Origin: UBA2386 sp046306335
GTDB lineage: Bacteria > Planctomycetota > UBA1135 > UBA2386
Length of the DNA stretch: 48,263 bases
Reading direction: 5' to 3'
Assembly: GCA_046306335.1 (NCBI GenBank)
Contig: JBKDXM010000113.1
Span: 1 to 48,263, forward strand
Within the stretch, counting starts at the first letter, position 1. Each line of letters begins with the position of its first letter. This document shows, one piece after another, positions 1-10,559 of this stretch. The notes beneath the pieces are model-generated. The model searched no databases. It was not told the DNA's origin and saw nothing but the letters and a program-made list of their open reading frames with translations. The position numbers and the translations under genes are program-made.

Positions 1-709
1 CCGCTGCGCCGACGAGCATTCCGATGCCGAAACGAGTGCCGCCGCGCAACGCGGCCCACTGCGCCTTGGCACCGACGACCGGCGGCGCTGGCGAACGTGC
101 GACGAATTGCGCCGCATCGGCGGCATTGCGTGCCAGGGCCGCGGCGTCGACGCGCGCAGTGAGCGCAGCGACGAGGCCGAGCGGCAGCGCTAGCCGCAGC
201 CGATCGAGCGCGCGTTCGATCTGTTTGCGCACGGTGGCGGCGGGTCGGTGCAGGCGTTCGCCGATCTCGGCGCTGTCCAGACCGCCTTCGAGGTGCAGCT
301 TGACCACCGAGCGGTACGGCTCGGGCAACTCGCTGATGCTGCGGCCAAGCGCCGCCTGCAGTTCGTTGCGCAGGGCTGCGTCGGCCGGATCCTCCGCCAC
401 CTGATCGCGGGCCTCGGGTGCGCGCCGGCGCTCCGTCCGGCGCAGCATGCGCGCATGGTTCGTCAGGATGCCGCACAGCCAACTCATCACGCGGCCATCG
501 CGGCGGAACTGGTCAGCGTGCGCGATGGCGCTCAGGAACGTCGCCTGGACGAGGTCTTCGGCTTCCGTCGGTCGCGGCGCGAGGAACGCGGCGATCCGCA
601 GCAGTTCAGTGCTCCGGCGATGGAACAGCACGCCGAGCGCCTGGCAGTCGCCGCCGTCGCTGTAGATGCGGAAGAGGTCCTCGTCGCTTCGCGGGTCGTT
701 TGCGTCCAT
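1..709 (-). CDS. ECF-type RNA polymerase sigma factor, C-terminus beyond window edge
   Basis: The minus-strand frame opens with ATG at 709 and stays open for 236 codons to the left edge, so the C-terminus is missing. Sigma region 2 is visible around residues 50-90 (LVQATFLSAIAHADQFRR, then VMSWLCGILTNHARM). Region 4, a helix-turn-helix, lies around residues 130-170 (LPEPYRSVVKLHLEGG, then IGERLHRPAATVRKQIERAL). Beyond region 4 the frame continues at least 65 residues with Ala-rich sequence and a short hydrophobic stretch (FGIGMLVGA). This is longer than a minimal ECF factor (~180-200 aa), so a C-terminal membrane or regulatory extension is possible. The role is promoter recognition by RNA polymerase; the regulon is unknown. 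No anti-sigma gene is visible on this side. The 710-927 stretch to the next gene shows no further ORF that I trust. Confidence 0.85.
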   Translation of the reverse strand, partial: MDANDPRSDEDLFRIYSDGGDCQALGVLFHRRSTELLRIAAFLAPRPTEAEDLVQATFLSAIAHADQFRRDGRVMSWLCGILTNHARMLRRTERRRAPEARDQVAEDPADAALRNELQAALGRSISELPEPYRSVVKLHLEGGLDSAEIGERLHRPAATVRKQIERALDRLRLALPLGLVAALTARVDAAALARNAADAAQFVARSPAPPVVGAKAQWAALRGGTRFGIGMLVGAA

Positions 710-927
710 GGCCAACCGTTGCGCGCGCGGCGCGCCGCCGGCGTGGAGGGTAACACAAGATCCGACCCGCGGCCGCGTCGCGCAGATTCGGTCCTGAGCA
801 GCGCCAATCCGACCGCTCCTGGGCGCTGGCCTCCTGATTTCCCTTCCTGCCGCGTCACGCCGAGCCATGCTGCCGCATAGGAGCCGCGGATCGCATCCCC
901 CCGCACCTCCCAACCAGCATCCCTACC

Positions 928-2649
928 ATGTTCCGCTGCACGCTCCTTCCCACCGCCGGTTCACTGTTGTTGGCGGCTGCCGCCGTCGCGCAGGCAGGCA
1001 ACGAAGTGGTCTTCGTCGGTTCCTCGACCTCGGGCAACACGGACTACCACGCGTTCGCCGCGTCGGGTGCGCCGAACCTCCTTTTCACCGCGCCTTCGGC
1101 CTTCACCAACAACGTGACGGATGCCGCCTGGGCCGACACCGGGCGGAGCCTGTACGTCGCCCAGACGCTGTCCAACCGCGTCTCCGTCGGCGCCTGGAAC
1201 GGCGCCAGCATGACGTGGTCTACGCTGTACCAGGCGACCGGCGGTTGCTACGGCGTCGGCGTCGACGCCGGCCGCCGCAGGGTCTGGACGATGATGACGC
1301 CGGCGGCGACCGGCGATCTCGTGTGCATCGACGCGGATCCGACGAGCGCGAGCTACGGGATGGTCCTCGCGACCACGACCAACCTCAACACCGCCATCCG
1401 CGAGCGCTGGCGGCTGTCGCCGTCGGGCAGCTTCGCCTGCGTGCCGTACGGATTCCTCGACACGGGGCTGTTCGAGATCGTCGACACCGACCCCGCGAGC
1501 CCGACCTTTCTGCAGACCGTCGTGTCGCTGCCGATGCCGGCCGCGCAGCAGGGGGGGTTGTCGTTCGTGTTCGATGTGCAGATCTCCGTCGACGAGCTCT
1601 ACTGCTTCGTCCTGTACGCGGGCCTCGGTTTCACTCGGCTTGGCGTCTACAGCCGCGCCAGCAACTCGTTCGTGGACTTCAACCCCGCCGCGAACGGCCA
1701 GCAGGACCTGACGCTGGGCTTCGCCGGCGGCAACTCGCTCGCGCTCGCCCCGGATCGCAGCTTCGCACTGGTCAGCAGCGCCACTGCGCCCGGACGCGTC
1801 GCGCGCGTCGGCTTCGACTACGCGGCGCCGGGCAACACGACGGTGACGACGTTCGCCGGCCTGAGCGTGCCGTTCGCCAACGGCGTCTCGCTGTCGCCGG
1901 ATGGCCTGCGCGGGGCCGTCACGACCACTGCCGGCTCGGTCAGCGGTCCCGGCTCCCTGGTGTTCTTCGACGCGTCGACGGGCGCGACGACGGGCAGCGT
2001 CGCGCTCGGCAACATGTGGAACCTCTACACGACGGCGTGGCAGGACGGTTCGCCCAACGGCACGTTCGGCGGCTTCGGGGCCGGATGTGCGGGCAGCCTC
2101 GGTGTGCCGAGCATTGCCGCCGCGCCCGGCCAACGGCCCCGCCTCGGCAGCGCCTTCACGATCGACGCTGGCGGGCTGCCCTACGGCATCGCCTTGATGT
2201 GGCTTGGCACGTCGAACGTGACGTCGAGCGGCCTGCCGCTGCCGTTGCCGCTCGCCGGCCTCGGCATGCCGGGTTGCAGCCTGCTGGTCGAGACTGCCTA
2301 CAGCGCCGCGCTCGTGGGCCCGTCGTCGACCGCCGGCTTCACGCTGGCGATCCCGAACAACGCGGCGTTGTTCCAGGTGTCGCTGTACTGCCAGGCCTTC
2401 TCGCTCGACCCGTTCGCGAACGCCTTCGGCTTCGCCGCGTCGGCCGGCGGCGCGCTGCGGATCGGTCTTCGAGCCGCGGCGCCGAAGCGTCGCGCGCCGG
2501 GTTCGCCGGCGGGGAGGTTGCGACGGGTGCTGGGGCCCACTAGCCTTCCCAGAGCCGGCGGATCGTCCGCGCGGCCTTCCGCCATCCACCCAAGGAGCGC
2601 CCTGATCGTGTTGTTGAAGTCGAAGAGGATTCATGTCCGGCAGGCCTGA
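928..2649 (+). CDS. Secreted propeller-like protein with planctomycete-type C-terminal module; C-terminal tail doubtful
   Basis: The ATG at 928 starts a Sec signal peptide (MFRCTLLPTAGSLLLAAAAVAQA). About 370 residues follow with repeated short beta-strand blocks of the kind seen in WD40/YVTN-like propellers, so the mature protein is probably extracytoplasmic. From about residue 385 it carries a ~120-residue C-terminal module (GAGCAGSLGVPSI to AGGALRIG) that also ends the proteins at 42747 and, less clearly, 10560. In the 42747 protein the chain stops two residues after the equivalent of RIG. Here it runs ~60 Arg/Ala/Pro-rich residues further, past a good infC promoter and 17 bases into infC. 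The natural end may therefore have been near 2466, with a lost stop or an indel. No enzymatic function is recognised. Confidence 0.72.
   Translation: MFRCTLLPTAGSLLLAAAAVAQAGNEVVFVGSSTSGNTDYHAFAASGAPNLLFTAPSAFTNNVTDAAWADTGRSLYVAQTLSNRVSVGAWNGASMTWSTLYQATGGCYGVGVDAGRRRVWTMMTPAATGDLVCIDADPTSASYGMVLATTTNLNTAIRERWRLSPSGSFACVPYGFLDTGLFEIVDTDPASPTFLQTVVSLPMPAAQQGGLSFVFDVQISVDELYCFVLYAGLGFTRLGVYSRASNSFVDFNPAANGQQDLTLGFAGGNSLALAPDRSFALVSSATAPGRVARVGFDYAAPGNTTVTTFAGLSVPFANGVSLSPDGLRGAVTTTAGSVSGPGSLVFFDASTGATTGSVALGNMWNLYTTAWQDGSPNGTFGGFGAGCAGSLGVPSIAAAPGQRPRLGSAFTIDAGGLPYGIALMWLGTSNVTSSGLPLPLPLAGLGMPGCSLLVETAYSAALVGPSSTAGFTLAIPNNAALFQVSLYCQAFSLDPFANAFGFAASAGGALRIGLRAAAPKRRAPGSPAGRLRRVLGPTSLPRAGGSSARPSAIHPRSALIVLLKSKRIHVRQA
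2518..2546 (+). promoter_or_regulatory. Candidate sigma-70 promoter of infC (TTGCGA - 17 nt - TAGCCT)
   Basis: The -35 hexamer TTGCGA (2518-2523) and -10 hexamer TAGCCT (2541-2546) are separated by exactly 17 nt. Transcription would start near 2553 and give infC a leader of about 80 nt. The site lies inside the doubtful C-terminal extension of the upstream ORF. Confidence 0.55.
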
Positions 2650-3178
2650 CCCGCGACGTCCCCCGATGTCGCAGGACCGTGGCCCGCGCATCAACCACCA
2701 GATCCGCATCCGCGAGGTCCGCGTCATCGACGAGGACAACAAGCAGCTCGGCATCCTGCAGACAGCCGACGCCCTCGCGCTCGCGATCCAGAAGCAACTC
2801 GACCTCGTCGAGATCGCCCCGAACCAGCGGCCGCCCGTGTGCCGCATCATGGACTTCGGGAAGTACAAGTACGAGGAGAAGAAGAAGGAGCAGGCGAGCC
2901 GGCGCAAGCAGCACCAGGTGCAGATCAAGGAACTGCGCGTGCGGCCGGTGACCGGCGAGCACGACCTGCAGGTCAAGATCAAGCAGGCGCGCCAGTTCTT
3001 CGCCGACGGCGACAAGGTGCTGGTCTGCTGCGTCTTCAAGGGCCGCCAGATCACCCACAAGGAAGTCGGCGAGCAGGTGATCAACGAGGTCGTCAAGGAA
3101 CTGAGCGACATCGCCAAGATCGAGGCCGGCATCCGCGTCGAAGGCAAGCGGATGGTCCTGTTGCTGACGAAGAAGTAG
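2633..3178 (+). CDS. infC: Translation initiation factor IF-3
   Basis: IF-3 binds the 30S subunit, favours correct initiator tRNA/start codon pairing and prevents premature 50S joining. The 181-residue product has the full two-domain layout. The N-terminal domain begins at GPRINHQIRIREVRVID and contains the family signature PPVCRIMDFGKYKYE. A basic linker (EEKKKEQASRRKQHQ) follows, then the C-terminal domain (KELRVRPVTGEHDLQVKI). ATG 2633 is preceded by AGAGGA at good Shine-Dalgarno spacing; an internal ATG at 2666 is the alternative. This is an ordinary ATG rather than the rare ATT/ATC start used for infC autoregulation in some bacteria. The usual downstream partners rpmI (L35) and rplT (L20) are absent; kgd follows with its own candidate -10. 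Confidence 0.97.
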   Translation: MSGRPDPRRPPMSQDRGPRINHQIRIREVRVIDEDNKQLGILQTADALALAIQKQLDLVEIAPNQRPPVCRIMDFGKYKYEEKKKEQASRRKQHQVQIKELRVRPVTGEHDLQVKIKQARQFFADGDKVLVCCVFKGRQITHKEVGEQVINEVVKELSDIAKIEAGIRVEGKRMVLLLTKK

Positions 3179-3235
3179 GCCGGCCGGCGTTCTCCGGTTG
3201 GCCAAGTCCCTGCGGCGGCGGGGCGCGCCGTCGCG

Positions 3236-3241
3236 TAGGAT
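3236..3241 (+). promoter_or_regulatory. Candidate -10 element (TAGGAT) upstream of kgd
   Basis: TAGGAT lies 38 nt upstream of the kgd ATG in the infC-kgd gap. I find no convincing -35 at 16-18 nt. The hexamer matches the TAG-type -10 seen upstream of several other genes here. Confidence 0.35.
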
Positions 3242-3279
3242 CGGGAGGGCTTGCGGCGTCGCCGCGGGCACGCGACGCA

Positions 3280-6849
<3,570 letters not shown>

Positions 6850-6873
6850 GCAGCGGCCCGTGGTCGTCCTCCA

Positions 6874-6892
6874 GGCGGCCATCAGGGCCGCC
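6874..6892. terminator. Candidate bidirectional hairpin terminator
   Basis: A perfect 7-bp stem (GGCGGCC / GGCCGCC, loop ATCAG) lies 24 nt after the kgd stop, between convergent genes. No T-tract follows on either strand, so intrinsic termination is only a suggestion. Confidence 0.35.
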
Positions 6893-6954
6893 GTGGGCCG
6901 CAGTGGCCGCCGGCGCAGCCGGAGCGCCGATCGGTCCCAGGCGTGCGCCGCGGC

Positions 6955-7584
6955 TCAGGCGCCGTGCCGTCGCAGGAAGGCGTCGCCGGCGCCAATCGCT
7001 GCGTCGAGGTTGCCGTGCGCCGTCCGCCCGCTCGCTGCGCGCGGCCGCAGGTCGTGGTCGCCGTCGGCGAGCCAGTGCACGGCGATCGCCGGCGACAGCG
7101 CGTAGCCGGCGACCTCGGCGCGGTGGCCGAAGGGGTCGCGTTCGCCCTGCAGCACGAGCGTCGGCGTGCGCAGCGCTGCGAGGTGCGCGGTGCGCAGGCG
7201 GCTCGCGTCCTTCGGCGGATGGAACGGATACCCGAAGCACAGCAGCGCGCGCGCTGCCATTTCGTCGGCGAGGGTCGAGGCAACGCGGCCGCCGAGCGAC
7301 TTGCCGGCGAGCGCGATGGCGCCGCGACCGTGTGCGGCGACCACGGCGCGCAGCGCGTCTTGCAACCGCGGCAGGCGGTCGGGCAGCCGGCGGCCGGCGG
7401 CCCGGTACGGGAAGTCGAAACGCACCACGCGGCGCCGTGGGCCGGCGAGCCCCCGCGCGATCGCCGCCAGGAAGGCGTGCTCCTTGCCCGTGCCAGCACC
7501 GTGCGCCAGCAGCAGCGTCGCCGGCGCGTCGTCGGGGCCGTCGATCAGGACGTCGGCCAGGACGTCGGCCAGGACGTCGGTCAC
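6955..7584 (-). CDS. Alpha/beta hydrolase, KANL3/Tex30 (dienelactone hydrolase-like) family
   Basis: The 209-residue product is a small alpha/beta hydrolase. An early HGAGTGKEHAF block (oxyanion side) is followed by the nucleophile elbow GKSLGGR, an acid in LVLQGERDPFG and a histidine in DGDHDLRP near the C-terminus. The substrate cannot be told. GTG 7584 overlaps the stop codon of the upstream ferredoxin-like gene (GTGA), so translation is probably coupled. The first 12 residues, (TDVL)(ADVL)(ADVL), are encoded by three 12-nt repeats, so the N-terminus may vary in length between strains. A start further inside the frame is possible, because the repeat segment precedes the conserved core. Confidence 0.8.
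   Translation of the reverse strand: MTDVLADVLADVLIDGPDDAPATLLLAHGAGTGKEHAFLAAIARGLAGPRRRVVRFDFPYRAAGRRLPDRLPRLQDALRAVVAAHGRGAIALAGKSLGGRVASTLADEMAARALLCFGYPFHPPKDASRLRTAHLAALRTPTLVLQGERDPFGHRAEVAGYALSPAIAVHWLADGDHDLRPRAASGRTAHGNLDAAIGAGDAFLRRHGA
7546..7581. repeat. Three perfect-to-near-perfect 12-nt tandem repeats
   Basis: The unit CAGGACGTCGGC occurs three times with one base difference in the last copy. It encodes the N-terminal xDVL repeats of the hydrolase and ends exactly at its overlapping start/stop junction. Gain or loss of a unit would stay in frame. Confidence 0.8.
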
Positions 7585-7976
7585 GCCGGGCCGCAGCGGC
7601 CGCCGGGCAGCGGCGCAGAGGTGATCAGGTGCTCGCGCACGACCTCGCCGCCAATCAGGTGTTGCTCGATGATGCGATCGAGCACCGGCGGATCGCAGTC
7701 GCGGTACCACGCGCCTTCGGGGTAGACGACCGCGATCGGCCCGCCGGTGCACAGCCGCAGGCAGTTCGCCTTCGTCCGCTGCACGCCGCCCTGCTCCGAC
7801 AGTCCGAGCGCCTTGAGCCGCGACTTGAGGTGCTCCCACGCCGCGATGCCGCGGTCCTTGTCGCAGCACTTCGGATTGGTCTGGTCGGCGCACAGGAAGA
7901 TGTGCCGCTTCGCCTGCGGCAGTCCGACCTTGGCGCAGAGTTCGCCCTGCTTCTGCTTCGTCGCATCGTCGCTCAT
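7581..7976 (-). CDS. Thioredoxin-fold [2Fe-2S] ferredoxin-like protein
   Basis: The product is 131 residues from ATG 7976 (MSDDATKQKQ). The pattern of a strand followed by FLCADQTNPKCC, then NCLRLCTGGP and VVYPEGAWY, matches thioredoxin-like [2Fe-2S] ferredoxins (COG3411 type). In that family four cysteines from the two blocks bind the cluster. Extra cysteines (CCDK, YRDCD) make it slightly unusual. The likely role is a soluble one-electron carrier; the partner is unknown. It is the first gene of a two-gene unit with the hydrolase and is divergent from the DapA-family gene, with 79 nt between starts. An upstream frame extension to 8096 lacks similarity to the family and overlaps the neighbour, so it was rejected. 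Confidence 0.82.
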   Translation of the reverse strand: MSDDATKQKQGELCAKVGLPQAKRHIFLCADQTNPKCCDKDRGIAAWEHLKSRLKALGLSEQGGVQRTKANCLRLCTGGPIAVVYPEGAWYRDCDPPVLDRIIEQHLIGGEVVREHLITSAPLPGGRCGPA

Positions 7977-8055
7977 GGCGTGCAGGATGGCGGCCCTCGG
8001 CCATCGGCGCCACCGCCCTTGCGCCGGATGCGGTCGTGGCGTTCGCTGTCGGCCG

Positions 8056-8964
8056 ATGCCCACGTCGCCGTTCCGCCACGTCCTACCCGCCGTCACGACG
8101 CCGTTCCTGGCCGACGATCGCGTCGACCACGACTTCCTGGGCCGTCACGTCCGCTGGCAACTCGACGCCGGGTGCAGCGGCGTCATCCCGCTCGGATCGC
8201 TCGGCGAAGGCGCGACGCTCGACTCCGACGAGAAGGTCGCCGTGGTGCGCACCGTGGTCGCCGCGGCCGGCGGCAAGCCGGTGCTGCCGGGCATCGCCGC
8301 GCTGAGCACGCGGGCCGCGGTCGCATTGGCGCAGGCGGCGGCCGGCGCTGGCTGCGCCGGCCTGATGGTGCTCCCGGCCTACGTGCACAAGGGCGACATG
8401 GCCGAGGCGCTGGCGCACGTCGGGGCGGTGCTGCGCGCCACGTCGCTGCCGTGCATGCTCTACAACAACCCGCCGGCGTACGGCGTCGACTTCGCGGCGC
8501 CGCACGTTGCCGCGCTGGCGCGCGAGCACCGCAACCTCGTCGCCGTGAAGGAGTCGAGCGGCGATGCCCGGCGCGTCACCGCGATCAAGGCGCTGCTCGG
8601 TGACCGGATCGACGTGCTGGTCGGCATGGACGACATGCTGTGCGAAGGCGTCGCCGCCGGCGCGGTCGGCTGGGTCGCGGGCCTCGTCAATGCGCTGCCG
8701 CGCGAGTCGGTGCAGTTGTTCGAGCTGGCGCGCGCTGGCCGTCACGCCGAAGCGGCGGCGCTCTACCGCTGGTTCCTGCCGCTGCTGCGCCTCGACACCG
8801 TGCCGGAGTTCGTGCAGTTGATCAAGCTGGTGCAGCAGGAGGTCGGCCAGGGCAACGAGCGTGTGCGGCCGCCGCGCCTGCCGCTGGCCGGGGCGCGGCG
8901 CGACGAGGCGCTTGCCGTCATCCGGACGGCGCTCGCGGCGCGCTCGCAGGCGGTGGGCGCGTGA
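8056..8964 (+). CDS. DapA/HpaI-superfamily lyase, probable 1-pyrroline-4-hydroxy-2-carboxylate deaminase
   Basis: The 302-residue TIM-barrel aldolase belongs to the dihydrodipicolinate synthase family. Visible features are the GSLGEGATL substrate loop, catalytic Tyr136 in LYNNPPAYG and Schiff-base Lys165 in VAVKESSGD. The C-terminal half (GWVAGLVNALPRE, ALYRWFLPLLRLD, RPPRLPL) resembles what I recall of hydroxyproline-pathway deaminases more than true DapA. The coupled downstream aldehyde dehydrogenase fits 2-oxoglutarate semialdehyde as product. 5-keto-4-deoxyglucarate dehydratase would give the same product and cannot be excluded. No hydroxyproline epimerase or oxidase gene is in the window. 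The chosen ATG 8056 begins at MPTSPFRHVLPAVTTPF; the frame upstream overlaps the divergent gene. Confidence 0.78.
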   Translation: MPTSPFRHVLPAVTTPFLADDRVDHDFLGRHVRWQLDAGCSGVIPLGSLGEGATLDSDEKVAVVRTVVAAAGGKPVLPGIAALSTRAAVALAQAAAGAGCAGLMVLPAYVHKGDMAEALAHVGAVLRATSLPCMLYNNPPAYGVDFAAPHVAALAREHRNLVAVKESSGDARRVTAIKALLGDRIDVLVGMDDMLCEGVAAGAVGWVAGLVNALPRESVQLFELARAGRHAEAAALYRWFLPLLRLDTVPEFVQLIKLVQQEVGQGNERVRPPRLPLAGARRDEALAVIRTALAARSQAVGA

Positions 8965-10535
8965 GCGTGCGCGGCGTGCACTTCGTCGCCGGCGTCGCCG
9001 AGGCCGGCGACGGTCCGGCCTTCACGGCGACGGAGCCGCTGGCCGGCGCGGCCATGCCGCCCGCTTACCGCGACGCGTCGTCGGCGCAGGTCCAACGCGC
9101 ATGCGCGGCTGCCGATGCCGCCGCCGTCCCGTTCGCGGCGACGCCGCCGACCGTGCGCGCGCGGCTGCTGCGTGCGATCGCCGACGGCTTGCTCGAACTC
9201 GGCGACGAACTGATCGCTCGCGTGACCGCCGAGACGGCGCTGCCGGCGCAACGCGTGCAGGGCGAGCGCGGCCGGACCGTGCTGCAACTGCAGCAGTTCG
9301 CGGCGCTGCTGGCGGAGGGCTCGTGGGTCGACGCGCGCATCGACCGCGCCGATCGCCTGCGGCAGCCGCTGCCGAAGCCCGACGTGCGGTCGATGCGCTT
9401 GCCGCTCGGCCCGGTCGCGGGGTTCGGCGCCAGCAACTTCCCGCGGGCGTACTCGGTCGCCGGGGGCGTCGCCGCGTGGGCGCTCGCCGCCGGCTGCCCG
9501 GTGGTCGTGAAGGGCCACCCCGCGCATCCCGGCACGAGCGAACTCGTCGGTCGCGTCGTCACCGACGCCGTGCGCGCCTGTGCCCTGCCGGCCGGCGTCT
9601 TCTCGCTGCTGCACGGTCGCGAACACGCGGTCGGGGAGGGCCTCGTCGAGCACCCGGCGATCGCGGCCGTCGGCTTCACCGGTTCGCACGCCGGCGGCCG
9701 GGCGCTGTTCGATCTCGCGGCTCGACGACCGCGGCCGATCCCGGTCTTCGCCGAGATGGGCTCGATGAATCCCGTCGTCGTGCTGCCGCAGGCGTTGGCG
9801 CAGCGCGGCGCTGCGATCGCCGAGCAGATCGCCGCCTCGGCCCTGTTGGCGCAAGGCCAGTTCTGCACCAGCCCCGGCATCGTCTGCTGGATCGATGGCC
9901 CGGGCGGCGACGCGTTCGTCGCGACCTTGCGGGCGCGCATCGCCGCGAGCCAAGGCGGACCAGCGGTGCATCCCTCGATCCGCGCGGGCTTCGAGCGCGC
10001 CGTTGCGGAAGTCGTGGCGCTGCCGACCGCGGTCGCTGCCCGCGCCGGAGTTGCGGGCGCGGCGGTGACGGCCGTGTGTCCGACGCTGTTCACCGCGGAC
10101 GTCGCCGCCGTGCTGGCGCACCCGCGGTTGCGGCGCGAGATCTACGGGCCGGCCGTGTTGGCCGTGCGCTGCGCCGACGCGAAGGAACTGCGCGAGGTCC
10201 TGGCGGCGCTCGACGGCCACCTCACCGGCACGGTGCACGAGGCCGGCGACGATCTCGCGTCCCACTGCGACGTCGTGGCGCTGCTGCAGCAGCGCGTCGG
10301 CCGCTTGATCGCCAACGGCGTGCCGACCGGGGTCGAGGTCTGCGGCGCCATGGTGCACGGCGGCCCGTACCCGGCGTCGACCGACGCGCGGTTCTCGGCG
10401 GTCGGCGTCACCTCGATCGCGCGCTGGACGCGCCCGCAGTGTTGGCAGGACTGGCCGGCGGCGGCGCTGCCGCCGGAACTGCGCGACGACAATCCGCTCG
10501 GCATCGCGCGCATCGTCGACGGGGTGCGCAGCTGA
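8961..10535 (+). CDS. NADP+-type aldehyde dehydrogenase, probable 2-oxoglutarate semialdehyde dehydrogenase
   Basis: The 524-residue enzyme oxidises an aldehyde to the acid. It belongs to the ALDH branch that includes 2,5-dioxovalerate (2-oxoglutarate semialdehyde) dehydrogenases. Marks of that branch are FGASNFPRAYSVAGG, the cofactor segment VVVKGHPAHPGTSE, FTGSHAGG, Glu265 in FAEMGSMNP and catalytic Cys302 in GQFCTSPGI. GTG 8961 overlaps the TGA of the lyase gene (GTGA), so the two are translationally coupled and probably catalyse consecutive steps. The product would be 2-oxoglutarate, the substrate of kgd 2 kb upstream. Substrate assignment rests on branch motifs and neighbourhood. Confidence 0.85.
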   Translation: MSVRGVHFVAGVAEAGDGPAFTATEPLAGAAMPPAYRDASSAQVQRACAAADAAAVPFAATPPTVRARLLRAIADGLLELGDELIARVTAETALPAQRVQGERGRTVLQLQQFAALLAEGSWVDARIDRADRLRQPLPKPDVRSMRLPLGPVAGFGASNFPRAYSVAGGVAAWALAAGCPVVVKGHPAHPGTSELVGRVVTDAVRACALPAGVFSLLHGREHAVGEGLVEHPAIAAVGFTGSHAGGRALFDLAARRPRPIPVFAEMGSMNPVVVLPQALAQRGAAIAEQIAASALLAQGQFCTSPGIVCWIDGPGGDAFVATLRARIAASQGGPAVHPSIRAGFERAVAEVVALPTAVAARAGVAGAAVTAVCPTLFTADVAAVLAHPRLRREIYGPAVLAVRCADAKELREVLAALDGHLTGTVHEAGDDLASHCDVVALLQQRVGRLIANGVPTGVEVCGAMVHGGPYPASTDARFSAVGVTSIARWTRPQCWQDWPAAALPPELRDDNPLGIARIVDGVRS

Positions 10536-10559
10536 CCCGGTCGACGCGTCCTGCCGCCG

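Noticed and set aside
6955..8079. A single 374-residue ferredoxin-hydrolase fusion on the minus strand
   Set aside because: The ferredoxin-like protein is encoded in another frame with its own stop at 7581. The hydrolase start overlaps that stop, so these are two coupled genes.
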